64,000 bases of DNA. It comes from Plasmodium brasilianum (Eukaryota; Apicomplexa; Aconoidasida; Haemosporida; Plasmodiidae). This document shows, piece by piece, positions 1-11,651 of this stretch. Below the pieces are notes generated by a model, which was not told the DNA's origin, did no database searches, and was given only the letters and a program-made list of their open reading frames with translations. The stretch spans positions 372,001-436,000 of the forward strand of contig NC_090117.1 of assembly GCF_023973825.1 (NCBI RefSeq), read 5' to 3'. How positions within the stretch are numbered: position 1 is the stretch's first letter; each line of letters begins with the position of its first letter. Position numbers and translations under genes: made by a program.

Positions 1-1916
1 ATTTAATATTATTAATTTCTTTTTTTTTCAATAAATCATTCTCTACATTTGTTAAGAAATTTATTTTTTTTTCTTTATTTTTTATAAACGAGTCTCTTCT
101 TTTTATCTCTTCATTTAATTTTTCATTTTTATCTGTACATACTTTTAATTTGACTTCCAACTTTTTTATAGTATTAACATTATTATCTAATTGCTTACTT
201 CTAACCACTAACTCTTCCTTTAAGGATATATAATTCCTCTTTAGTATAATGAACTTATCACTTCTACTTTTTAATTCTTCCTTATATTTATCTCTACAAT
301 GATTCAAGTGTCGAACAACATCATTATACTTGTTTATCGATTCGTTTAGTTTATTATTTATATCATATATAGTACTACTCAATGTTTGTATTTTTAATTT
401 CATGACTTTTTTTTGTCTATCTATTTTGTCTAGTTCATTTTGTAAAGTTCTATTTTTCATTTTCATAATTTTTAACTCCTTTTCAATTTCCTCCTTTTCT
501 TTTTCTAGCCTTTTCATATTATTACTTGCTGCATTCATTTGATCTACACATCTTTCCAGCTCATGATTGATTTCATTCAAGTTGTTTACTAATTCGTTAT
601 TTCTCTTTTTCTCTTCTTTTATGCTTCTACTATTCATCTCATTGTTTCTTTCAAAATGTACATTGTTCTCTTCTATAAATATCTTCAACTTGTTCATTTC
701 CTTTATTAACGTTTGTTCCTTCTTTTGTAAATCTTTTATTTTGTAAAGATGGTATCTATTTCTTTTCCTCAAGTCTTGTATTTCTTTCTCATCCTTATCT
801 AGTTTATCCTTTAATTCAAAAATTTTTTTTTCATCATTTTCTTTTTCATTACATATCTTTAAGTTGGTCCTCTCTAATATTTCTAGTCTATCAATCTTTA
901 GTTTCATTTCTTCATAACTTTTGCACTTCCTCAAGAGCTCATTCTTTAGCATATTTGTTTCGTTTTTCGTGCATTCCAACTCTCTCACCTTTTCCTGCAA
1001 CGAAGAAGAGCAAAGTGTGTGTGTATGTGGAGATAGAAGCACGAGGATAGCTCCGCATGCTCACTTATGCATGCATAAGTGATCGCATGTGAAAGTATGT
1101 ACATAAATGCACACACGAGAACTAAACGTAATGCAAACTAGTGAATGCATCTTGTTCCAGGCTAATGATAATGCATATAAGAGAAAGTGAGGGGTAGAAT
1201 ATACCCCTCCTCCATATATGTAGATTTTTTCAATGTCGACTCCCCCATACAGGGTTCCCTATGTAGACCCCCCTACTCAGGTATTACCTCTAAACTTCTT
1301 TTCATACCGACCAGTTTTCTCACGGAAGACGAGATAACGTCTATGTACAATTCGGTTTGAACGAATACATGTTCATTGTCCAAGTCTAGCTTGTTAACTA
1401 TTTGATCATTTAACACATTGTACTCATCATTATTTTTTAAATATATTATAATTCCATAAATTTTTTCGGTAAAATTGCTAAGTATATATTCTTTATTTTT
1501 TGAAAAATTTAAAAAAGATTTCATATGTTTTAGCTTAAGTTTTAAATCATTGTTCATATCAGATAAACTATTTTTTTCATCATTTAATAATTTATTTTTT
1601 ATATGAACTTGATTATTTATACCTTTAAATTTTTCTAATTCTAATTTTAGTTCATTTAATTCTTCTACCTTTTTTACTTTTTCATTCTTAAAAATACTTA
1701 TGTGCATTTCAAAACTTCTTATTTTATTTCTGTAATCATTATTTTTTTCTATTTCTTCCTTTAACTTCTGTTTGCAATAGTTCAATTCGCAGTCTAGTTG
1801 TACCTTACCCATCTTGTACATCTCCAGGTTCTTTTTATACTCCCTTATCAAGTTTTTCTCCTTATCAGCTTCGTTATTAGTGCTCCGTTTATCTTCATTA
1901 CTACTACTACTACTAC

Positions 1917-1948
<32 letters not shown>

Positions 1949-2972
1949 CTACTGCTTCCCTCTGTGTTACGTTTTTCCTCTTCATTTTGTGCAATTTCTT
2001 GACCAGTAAGCTTCCCACCATTTTTTATGTTCCAGCCTCCCTTGTAGTTATCTACCCCTAAACATGCCCTACCATCGTTACTCATCCCTTTGGACGGAAA
2101 TTCCTATATATATATATATATATATATATAAATCATATATAGACGTTATTTCGATGTTCGTTTATCTTATGAAAAACAAATATTTTATCATAATAAACAC
2201 ATCTAACTAAACATAAAACAAATGTTGACTTTCGGAAAGGAAATGAACATGTATTCATCAAAGAGCGCATCAAGTTTGTAATGCATAATTCGAAGCAAAG
2301 ACCATGCAAGTTGGTACTACTTCCATTCTTTCCAGTTAGCATTTACCTTAATTGCTGCGTCATTGTTGGACACATTGGCAAAGACTAAAAATTGTAACTC
2401 TATTTCTTTTATTTTATTATGAATATTTTTCTCTAATTCACTTTTTTTCACATAGAGACTATTCAACTTTATGTGAATACTCCTAAGTTTTAATGTCAAA
2501 CAGGAGTTCAAATTCTTTTGTTTTATCAACTCGTTTTTCAACTGATCGAACTGTTAAAAAGAGAAATGAAAAAAAAAAATTTTTTTTTTCCAAAATTATA
2601 TGACCATACAAGAATTATTATGAACACATGCATGTATTTTCAGGTGCAAAAGTGGATGCCAAAATGAAGATAACGTGTGGCCCTTCAAAGGTGCCATTAT
2701 AGGAGCGTACTAATGAAATGTACACATATGTACAAACATTGGATGAACGTATATAGGGTTCACATATATAGCATGCATGCATACTATATGCATGCATATA
2801 CTATGCACATATGTACATACGCGCGAAATAAATTGTTGTGGTGTACCGTTTTATCATTGTAGGTGCTATCTGACTTGTGAGTCTCCCCTTGACTAATATT
2901 CGGACTCTGAGAAAAGGGCACTCACGATGTAGTCATTTTAGGAAAAACAGGCATATGTACATATGTATATAT

Positions 2973-3008
<36 letters not shown>

Positions 3009-3738
3009 CTGCCCGCGTGCATACATGTGTACGCTGCGTGGGTATATGCAGATTGCTACATACACACAGGCAAACGTATTACAAAAAAAGAAATAAAAAA
3101 AAATAAAAAAATTATTACATTATTATTATTTAATGCATGCAATTCTAATTCCCTCAACGAGTTCTTTATGTTATTTAAGTCAGACAGAGAATTATCCTTA
3201 TTTAGTAAATTTTCTATGCTTTTTTTCAAGTCTTCAATTTTTTCTAAATAAAAGTTGAAAATGCATAGTGAAGATGTAATAAAGATAAAGATCAGAGTGG
3301 GAAAACATAAAACCCGCTACTATATAAATTCGTTTAGGTAATTTTGAATATGCTTCGAATTCCCTGAAATGATCGCACATCATGAGTATCACTTACACAA
3401 ATGTAATACTACGTATGCACACATACATATATGTATACATTTCTAAAGCTTCTAAACATGCAAAACTACTAGCAGTACATGAAATGAAAATTTAAGAAGA
3501 TCTTACTTTTGTTAAGTAGAAGATTATTCTTGTCGCCTGTAGAATTCTAAGTAAAAAAAAAAAAAATTTAGCTAAAATTTTTCAAAAAAAAAGAAGCAGT
3601 GTAGTTTAGCAATATTTAGTAATCGAGATAACAAAAACTCAAATTTGTTTTCTCCTTTTATCTCCTAATTTTTTTTTTTTTTTTTTTTTTCTAATATACC
3701 GAGTAAGGTTCCCCTTCATCCTCCGTGAATTTTATCAT
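1..3738 (-). CDS. Coiled-coil protein, multi-exon, 3' end outside window
   Basis: I do not recognise a named family. Six exons can be chained on the minus strand: 3738-3700, 3546-3507, 3243-3119, 2550-2347, 2103-1288 and 994 to beyond base 1. All junctions are in phase with GT donors and AG acceptors. The protein starts MIKFTEDEGEPYS and joins on through a Lys/Glu/Asn-rich chain. From exon 4 onward the sequence is long heptad-like helix (for example KNELIKQKNLNSCLTLKLRS), and the last visible exon (331 codons, no stop) is almost entirely charged coiled coil. Exon 5 begins with a Ser/Asn/Asp low-complexity stretch, including Ser and Asn runs around 1900-1945, before coiled coil resumes. No signal peptide, TM segment or motor domain is visible. 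A structural, cytoskeletal or centrosomal role would fit but is inference. From memory a long coiled-coil gene sits next to the SWEET gene in P. falciparum. The exon chain is well supported by phase and open frame; function is unknown. Confidence 0.8.
995..1287 (-). other. Intron 5 of the coiled-coil gene
   Basis: The donor is GTAATACC at 1287 and the acceptor is TTCGTTGCAG ending at 995. Without this intron the exon-5 frame ends at a TGA about five codons after the donor. The sequence is less AT-rich than most introns here and includes short CATGCA-type motifs. Confidence 0.75.
2551..3118 (-). other. Intron 3 of the coiled-coil gene, with (TA)n tract
   Basis: This 568-base intron lies between exon 3 (donor GTAATAAT at 3118) and exon 4 (acceptor TTTTTAACAG). 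It contains a (TA)n tract near 2968-3008 and CATGCATGCATAC-type motifs near 2770-2800. The small ORFs in it look random. Confidence 0.65.
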
Positions 3739-5069
3739 ATTTTAAGGTTGCATTTCAAAAAAAAAAAAAAAAGAAAAATGTTAAAAACTCAAATTTATTA
3801 CAATAAAAGTATATGCATATGAAATATATAATTAAATCTATGTATTACAAGAATATTCATATTTTTAAATACAAATATATATTCTTTTTGTTTTTTCTTC
3901 CTAAAGCGCCTTAACCTATAAAATTTCTACGCCATCTTGAGAACTGTTCTAACGTTGCTGCTCAGTTGCAAATACGCGCATAATATTGTTTATGTACATA
4001 TAGAGTACATAAATGTACATATATACATAAATATACGTATATATACATAAATATACGTATATAAACATAAATGTACATTTAATTAAAATTTTCGATATAC
4101 AAATATATGTTAATTTTAAATAACGCATTAGCTTAACAACGGGGGTAGAAATATTTTAGAACAAATTTATCTTTAAATTTTTCATTTCTTGCTTCTTTTA
4201 TTTTTTAATTTTTTAATTTTTATATTTTGCTTCCTTTATTATTTCATTCTTTACTTCTTATATTTTTTCGTTTTTTAAAATTTGAATTTAGCCCATGCAG
4301 TAATTCTTTCTCCTGATTTTTTTCTTTTTTTTATTATGTTCTTTTCTTCTTGTTCTAAGAATTTTTCGAACCATTTTGTTGTTCATATTTTTTTATAAAA
4401 GTTAAATGAACTTTAAAATAATGCAACTGTTTAACCTTTTTTTTTTTTTTTTTTTTTTTTTGTTGTTGTTGTTGTTGTTAAAACTATTGATATAATATTA
4501 AAAATTTAATATAATTTAAAAAAAAAAAAGTAGTTTATCTTGGGTATATAAAAACCTAAAATGCGCGTGGGGATCTGACACTATATATGCATATAAATAC
4601 ATACGTATATGGTGCGTATACAACGCATGTATAATATATTAACGAGTTTATAATACAGATAACATACGCACTTAAATATATGTGCTCATATTCATGTAAC
4701 TGGCTTTTTCTTAATATAAAAATAATGCATTATAAAATTAAAAAAGGAATCTAATTTGGTATTTTTTTCAAATGGTACTATTTAAAAGAAAAAAAATAAT
4801 AAAATAAAATAAAATAAATAAATGCAAAATAGGCATAAAATTGCTATAAAATATACATAAAAAGGTTTTTGCATATATACATATATATGTATATATATAT
4901 GGAAAGAAAATAGGATATTATTACAGAATAACATAAATAATACGCAAACAATAAAAAGCGTTGTTCATGCTGCTATAATAATAAATGAGCCTACACAAAG
5001 CTAAGCAAAAAATAAAAAAAAATTATATGACAGCATGTAAGTATATATGCACGTATGTATATTTACGTA

Positions 5070-5116
<47 letters not shown>

Positions 5117-5636
5117 GTATATATATACATTTACGTACATTTATACACGTATGTATACACACCTATACACATACATATGTTACATTTTTATTTCGAAAAT
5201 TTTGGGGACTGTAAAATGGAAAAAAAAAAAAAAATAAAGTTTATATAATATTAACAAACAAATTAATAAATAATGCGCTGTTGAATTAATAAAAACAGCA
5301 TAACACAAATTCGGTATAAAATAATTTTTCCTTTTTTTTCAATACAAATACGAAAAATAACAAAAAAAAAAAAAAAAAAAAAAAAAAATAGTTAATATCT
5401 ATGATGAAGGGACACACAAACACGCAAACTCACAAGCACACAAACACACAAACACACAAACACACAAACGCACAAACACACAAAAACACAAAAACACACA
5501 CACGTATGTACCTATACATACATATATATACGTATATATACGTATATATATGTGTGCACTTTTATATGTATGCGTCTGCTGCGTGTGTGCACATGCGCTG
5601 ACTTGTTCAGGCAAATTTTCCCCTCATGATGCGTTT
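3739..5636. other. Intergenic: upstream of the coiled-coil gene, downstream of SWEET
   Basis: No gene is seen. The stretch holds many homopolymers (for example T tracts near 4440 and an A tract near 5360-5388), ATACGTATATACATAA-like repeats at 4010-4075, (TA)n at 5070-5118 and an 8-bp CACAAACA-type array at 5410-5500. ORFs such as 4985-5248 and 5401-5601 are translations of these repeats. Confidence 0.6.
5410..5500. repeat. 8-bp ACACAAAC-type microsatellite
   Basis: About ten imperfect copies of an 8-bp CA-rich unit lie just downstream of the SWEET stop codon on the minus strand. They are open on both strands, giving His/Thr/Gln and Val/Cys/Phe-rich shadow ORFs. Confidence 0.8.
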
Positions 5637-6820
5637 TTAGAAGGTCAGTATATCGTTTTGGTCCGAATTTTCTGAAAGGGTCAGGTATTTTTGTCTTTGA
5701 GCATTTGAATGGTTAAAATACCTCGAATTATTACTATTATTATTAATATTATTATTTATATTATTTATATTATTCATATTATTTATATTATTCATATTAT
5801 TTATATTATTCATATTATTTATATTATTTATATTATTTATATTACTTACATTATTCATGTTATTTTTATTATTTATATTATTAACACCAATATTGTTGGC
5901 ATTTCTATTACTTCCAGTTAGGGGAGACGTTTCATCATAAGAAAAATCAAAAAGAGAATTATTAACACTTGTTGAAACTTCACTTATTTTATTTGCAGTT
6001 TCTATATGGAATTCATTAAAAAATAAATTATTTTCAGGAATCATATATTTATTATTCCTTTCATTATATGCAATTTCCGTATCATTGTAACTTAACGTAT
6101 CCTTATTTGAATATAATAAAATTAAAAGGACTTGCAATAAACTTAATATAAAACCACATAAATTTGGTATAATCAAAAACCCATCTTTTAATGTAAAACC
6201 ATACGTTAGCCATAAAAAGGAGCAAACTAAACTGCCTATAGCTATTTCCACTGGAATTAATGATGAATTTTTTTTTTTTATAACAATTTGTATATATGAT
6301 AAAGGTGCTCCAAAATTAATAATACTTGAAACAAAAGCTATGAAACCAACAAATATTTCATACTGTTCAAATGTTAATACATATAAAAATGCATACAATA
6401 AAAAACATATAAACCCGCACGTCTTATAGTATGAATATAATTTCTGCTTTAACCACATATTTTTACAATTCTTATGATATATAACAGAATAAAATATACC
6501 TAATATTAGTCCAACTAAATTAGGAAAAACTATTGCCGAATTATTCAATAACATTCCATATACTAACCATAAAAAGGAAGAAAATAATAAAACCACATAT
6601 GGCAATCCGTCCAATTCATCTGTTGTTCTTTTTTTTATTATCTTATATATGGATGGAAATAATATAAGCTGCATAAATATAGATGACGCTATTGATAATA
6701 TTTTCAAAAAATTTAATCCTGAGCTCTTCTGCTCCTCGTTCTTGTTGTTCATTTCGTCGTATATTTTTTTACTCGTCAAATCGATGTATTCATTCGGCGC
6801 TCCGCCTCCACTGCTGCTGT

Positions 6821-6908
<88 letters not shown>

Positions 6909-7742
6909 ATTGCTGTTACTATTGCTGTTACTATTGCTGTTACTATTGCTGTTACTATTGCTGTTACTATTGCTGTTACTATTGTTGTTACTATTGCTGT
7001 TATTACTGTTGTCATTACTTATGCCAACTCCGCTGTTTCCACTGCTGCTATTATTGCCTACGACGCCATTACTCTGTGACATATTTTCACTACTTTGTCC
7101 ACTTGGGTTATCTGCCTTTTTTTTTGTTTCTTCTTTTATTTCTTCCTTTTTCGGTGTTATATCTTTAACTACAGAATGTTCCACGTCCTTTGATCCCACC
7201 GATGCTGCTACATTTTCACGGGAAGAACCATTCGTTGCCTTATTATCGCCTCCATCCCCTTTATTGTTTGCATTTTCTTTGTTATTTGATGATTTTTCCG
7301 TATTATTTTCTAAAAAGGATGTGTGGGGAAGACTACTACCACTACTACTACTGCCGATTCCACTACTACTACTTCCGATTCCACTACTACTACTTCCACT
7401 TGCACTACTACTACTACTTTCACTTCCTACGTTTCCCCCCATGCTTACTTTATTGCTATATTCCCTAGAATTATCCGTTTCCTCTATTTTTTTTTCATTC
7501 CCCTGTACCTCTTCTTTTTTCACTTCTTTACTTTCGGGGGTATCCCTTTTTTCTACTCCCTGTTCATCATTTTTCAAAACTTCACCCTTAAAATTTGAAC
7601 GATGTTCTACATTCTTATTTTCCTTTCCTCCAACATTTAAAATGTTTTTTGTACTAGTAACCCCTTCACAAGATACTTTCACATAACAGCAAAGCAAAAA
7701 CACTATGACAATTTGTAATAATATCCTTTTCATAATACCCAT
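5637..7742 (-). CDS. SWEET: SWEET (MtN3/saliva) sugar transporter with long low-complexity extensions
   Basis: Single-exon, 701 aa. SWEETs are 7-TM facilitators (two triple-helix MtN3 bundles plus a linker helix) that carry mono- or disaccharides across the plasma membrane or an internal membrane. The first MtN3 repeat is at about residues 340-415 (SIYKIIKKRTTDELDGLPYV, then FLWLVYGMLLNNSAIVFPNL). A linker helix follows at about 420-450. The second repeat is at about 455-555 (SYIQIVIKKKNSSLIPVEIA, then FLWLTYGFTLKDGFLIIPNL). The two matching FLWL-YG and PNL-G blocks are the family signature. The start was chosen because a hydrophobic signal-like segment follows at once (RILLQIVIVFLLCCYVKVSC). 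Residues 30-330 are hydrophilic, Ser/Asn/Lys/Glu-rich, with an Asn-Ser run at about 240-315. The tail holds a Met-Asn-Asn-Ile run at about 620-667. Typical SWEETs are 220-300 aa, so over half of this protein is extra. Substrate and membrane are not inferable. Confidence 0.93.
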
Positions 7743-9021
7743 TTCATTTTTTATTTTTTTAAAATTTCCGACCCTCTAACAGTGTAGAAGTTGTGTTGTA
7801 ATTTCTTTTAAAAAAATAAAATAAAATAAAATAAAAACGATATAATTAATAAAACCAATAAAATCAATCAAATCAACAAAAATCAATCAAATCAATCAAA
7901 TCAACAAAAAATAATAAAATCAATCAAATCAACAACAACCAATCAAATCAATCAAATCAACAAAAACCAATCAAATCAATCAAATCAACAAAAACCAATC
8001 AAATCAATCAAATCAACAAAAACCAATCAAATCAATCAAATCAACAAAACCAATCAAATCAATCAAATCAACAAAAACCAATCAAATCAATCAAATCAAC
8101 AAAAACCAATAAAACCAAATGCTCAAGATGAAGGGGTGATTAATAGAATAATGTTGAAGAAAAAGAAAAATTAAACGATAAAAAAAAGATTACTGGTACA
8201 TATCAGCAATTTTGGGACTATGCTAGTTTACCTGTTCAAAATTTAATATCCCTTTCTATATATATATATATATATATACAAAAAGATTTAAAAAAAAAAA
8301 AAAAAACAAATTATACATTAAAAGGTCAACAAAAAAAAGTATATATATATACATATATATGTATATATATGTACATATTATACGTATATAAAAACGCAAG
8401 AATTCTTTTCTAGCAAATTAAAAATTTTATTTTGAAGAATACAAAATAAAATGGTAACGAAAAAGGGCCATAAAATTGTTATAAATAAACAAGCTAAAAT
8501 ATATTAATGTGACATAGGGAAGAAATGATGAATGTTTATACATTTCGAATGAATTTAAAAATTATGTACAAATGAAACGTATATATATGTACATGTATAT
8601 ATATATTATATATATATATATATATATTTTTAGTATAGAAGATTAAAAAAAAAAAAAAAAAATCTACATAGGAACTCAATTCTTTTTTCTCTCAAAGTTT
8701 TTCATTGAATAAATTACATGTGTAATTGATAGGGATTAATAGTTAAATATACTTTTTTATTTTCAAAATAAATTGTACTTTCACGTTATTGTATACATAT
8801 AATGCATATTTATATGTATATAAATAATGGTAAAACGTAGCAGGGCAAACAAACATCGAATTATGTATTTATTCCTATTAAAAACGATGAAAAATAAAAA
8901 AATACGTGAGGAACCAACAGTGTAATCTTTGTAAAATAGGCCTTGTGTTCTTTTCTTTCAAACGCAAACATAAATTAACAAACAAATATGGAAATTCGCA
9001 TATATTTAAGTATACATATAC

Positions 9022-9079
<58 letters not shown>

Positions 9080-11651
9080 GTATGTACAAACGTAGGCTAA
9101 AAATAAGGGGTGACTCGCTTCAAAATTAGCAAAGGGAGTTATGTATTTAATTTTTCTAAAAGCTCTTCCTATTCTGTGAAGAAAAATAGGGGAAAATAAC
9201 TGCTAAACGAAAAATTCAAATAAAAAACGGTAATCGTGTATATATATAAATATATATATATATACGAATATACGTGTATTATATATATATATATATATAC
9301 GAACATACGTGTATTATATATATATATATATTATATGTGTATATATGCGTATTATGATATTTTACTAAAGAATGAAAACTTGATAAAAAGAAAGTAATTT
9401 AATGTGCCCATATTTTTTCAACTTTAAAATTAGTTAATTCGATATGCAGCAATTATTGTTCTTTATTTTGATATAATTTTTTTTTTTTTTTTTTGAAGAT
9501 AGTTTTATAAAAAGGTTAACAAAAAAAAAAAAAAAAAAAATGCACATAGCTTTATTTGCTATGTATTATTATAAAAAAAAATGAAAGTGTTAATATATGT
9601 TCATGTAAATTATGAATAGGCAAGGAAATTATGTATACGTATATGTAATATGTACGTATGTATACTTACATGTAAGAAATATATATATTGTGTTCATGAA
9701 TATATAAGGACAATATTTTGTTTTCCACCATATTGTAAAAACAGTACTGTACTCATATTTTTCTTCTTTTGTATATAAAGAACTGATATAATGAACAACG
9801 TTATTTTTACCTTTACAGCACATTATTTTTATATGTTATATGTATATACATGATGTATTGCAAATTTTCCTTTTTTTTCTTATTTTTTTAATTATGTCTA
9901 TTAATGAAGGTGTACATTCAAAAGGTTAACTGTTCATAATTTTTTCTTTTTCAAAAAATGGAAAAATTACATGCACTGATGTAGTATTATATGAATGAGA
10001 TTATTTTATTTTATTATTTTTTTTTTTTTTCCCACATTTCCTTGGGTATATGAAATTATTTATTACCTGTTCATAATTAAGCTGAAAAAGTCATAACTTT
10101 ATTTTCTGCGAAAGTATGCAAAGAAATGAGAAAAAATGCGAAAAAAATGCTATAAAAAACAAAAAAAAAGGTAGTAAAATGAAAAGAAGCAAAAGTGAAG
10201 CAAAGGTGAAGCAAAGGTGAACAAAGGTGAACAAAGGTGAAGCAAAACTGAATGAGAGCTATTCTGTGTAGCAGTTTTTCCCTTCATTTCCGACCCCTTT
10301 AAAGATTGCAGAAAAATACATGTTATCTTCTTTCGTATATGCATCATGTTTATGTGATAATTTCCCTTTTTTCGATGCTACAATTTTTTTTTTTTTTTCC
10401 CTGCTTTTTTATTTTTGTAATTTCCCACACACACCGTTAATGCTTAATAGCGTAATAAGGGAAGAAACACAAAATATTTCAGTCATAAAATCTAGTTGAA
10501 AAAATTGCGTAAGCAAATATATATATATGTTTTATTCTTGCGGTGTTGTTATAACTCTTAGCATGGTAGAAAAATAGGTTATACATTTATGCATATTACC
10601 AATCAGAGTTTTATATCAGAATGAAGAATAAAATTGCACGGAAGGGAGGGGTAAAACGTTCGTGTAAAAACGAAAAAGGAAAAAGCGAAAAAATGAAAAA
10701 ATGAAAAAATGAAAGAATAAATAACGAAATAACGAAATAACGAAACCAAAGAATAAGACAACTGAGACAAGTTCATGCGGTGACGTCAAAGTATTAGGCG
10801 AAAGTAAATTAAACGTAAAAGAACAAATTACGCATAAAAATACAAAAAGAGAATGAATTAATATCATTTACAAAACAGCAAAGCATAAAGAGTGTATTTT
10901 TACAAAATAAACGAACGGCACGCAATATTTTTTTAAAGGCAAAAACTAAAATTTGCGGCAATTTAAAAAAAAAAAAGCCTAAATTTTCGTTAATAATAGA
11001 TGTGCTGTTTGTCGTATAGTTTGTTTTAAATATTTTTTTAATTTTTTTTTTTTTTAATACATTCATACATGTACTGTGATATAGACGTACATTATATATC
11101 GCTACAGAAATTTATAAATGACGTATCGACTGTATTTATTTTTAGTGTTTCCTATTTATAGCACTAGTTCTCCCATTGACATTATTTACGCTCATTTTCC
11201 CCCCACATGCACTCTTAATTTAGCTAATATTCGCAGGGATGTAATACCGATTGTGTTTCTAACAGTTCAAACGGTTCACTTGGTTCCAATTGGTCATACA
11301 TAACTATTTTTTCCATCTGCATTTTCATTTTCTCTAATTTTGCACATGTTATGAAGACAACTCATTTAGTCATTTTTTTTTTTTTTTTTTTTTGGAGTGT
11401 ATATTTTCATCTTTATTACAAGTTTTAGGAAAATTTTCTGAATTTATTTCATAATCATACAGGATATGACAGATTTTATTTTAATCATATTTCGTACCTA
11501 ACACATTGGTATTATAATAATTATTTTCGTGCAACTTTTTCGTGTTCCAATTATCATTGTTGACTATTGTGCCAATCTCATCATCGTTCACTCTACGTCC
11601 ATTCTCATCATCGTCCACTCTACTACTAACCTTATCATCATTGCAGCTATA
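7743..11651. other. Intergenic: SWEET upstream region and 3' side of the propeller gene
   Basis: 3.9 kb with no supportable gene. It holds a 28-bp minisatellite (7855-8110), (TA)n tracts (8255-8280, 8595-8625, 9020-9075, 9240-9345), long A and T homopolymers and small purine-rich repeats near 10190-10245 and 10680-10745. ORFs of 60-93 codons occur on both strands but are compositionally random (Phe/Tyr/Ile or Lys/Asn rich). A short ncRNA or UTR exon cannot be excluded by eye. Confidence 0.55.
7855..8110. repeat. 28-bp minisatellite (CAATCAAATCAACAAAAAC type)
   Basis: About eight tandem copies, period near 28 bp with some 27-bp and degenerate early copies. They are built from CAATCAAAT sub-units and end in CAACAAAAAC. 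The array lies 110 bases upstream of the SWEET start codon, inside its likely promoter or 5' UTR. Confidence 0.85.

Noticed and set aside
2970..3010. (TA)n tracts here and at 5070, 9020, 23308, 44003 as possible centromere or origin elements
   Set aside because: They are short (under 70 bases). Plasmodium centromeres are 2-3-kb blocks of extreme AT with internal repeats, which are not present in this window.
6649..7686. 345-codon plus-strand ORF, poly-Leu
   Set aside because: It is antisense to the SWEET Ser/Asn low-complexity region; the Leu run is the reverse reading of the Asn/Ser codons. The minus-strand frame has the transporter motifs.
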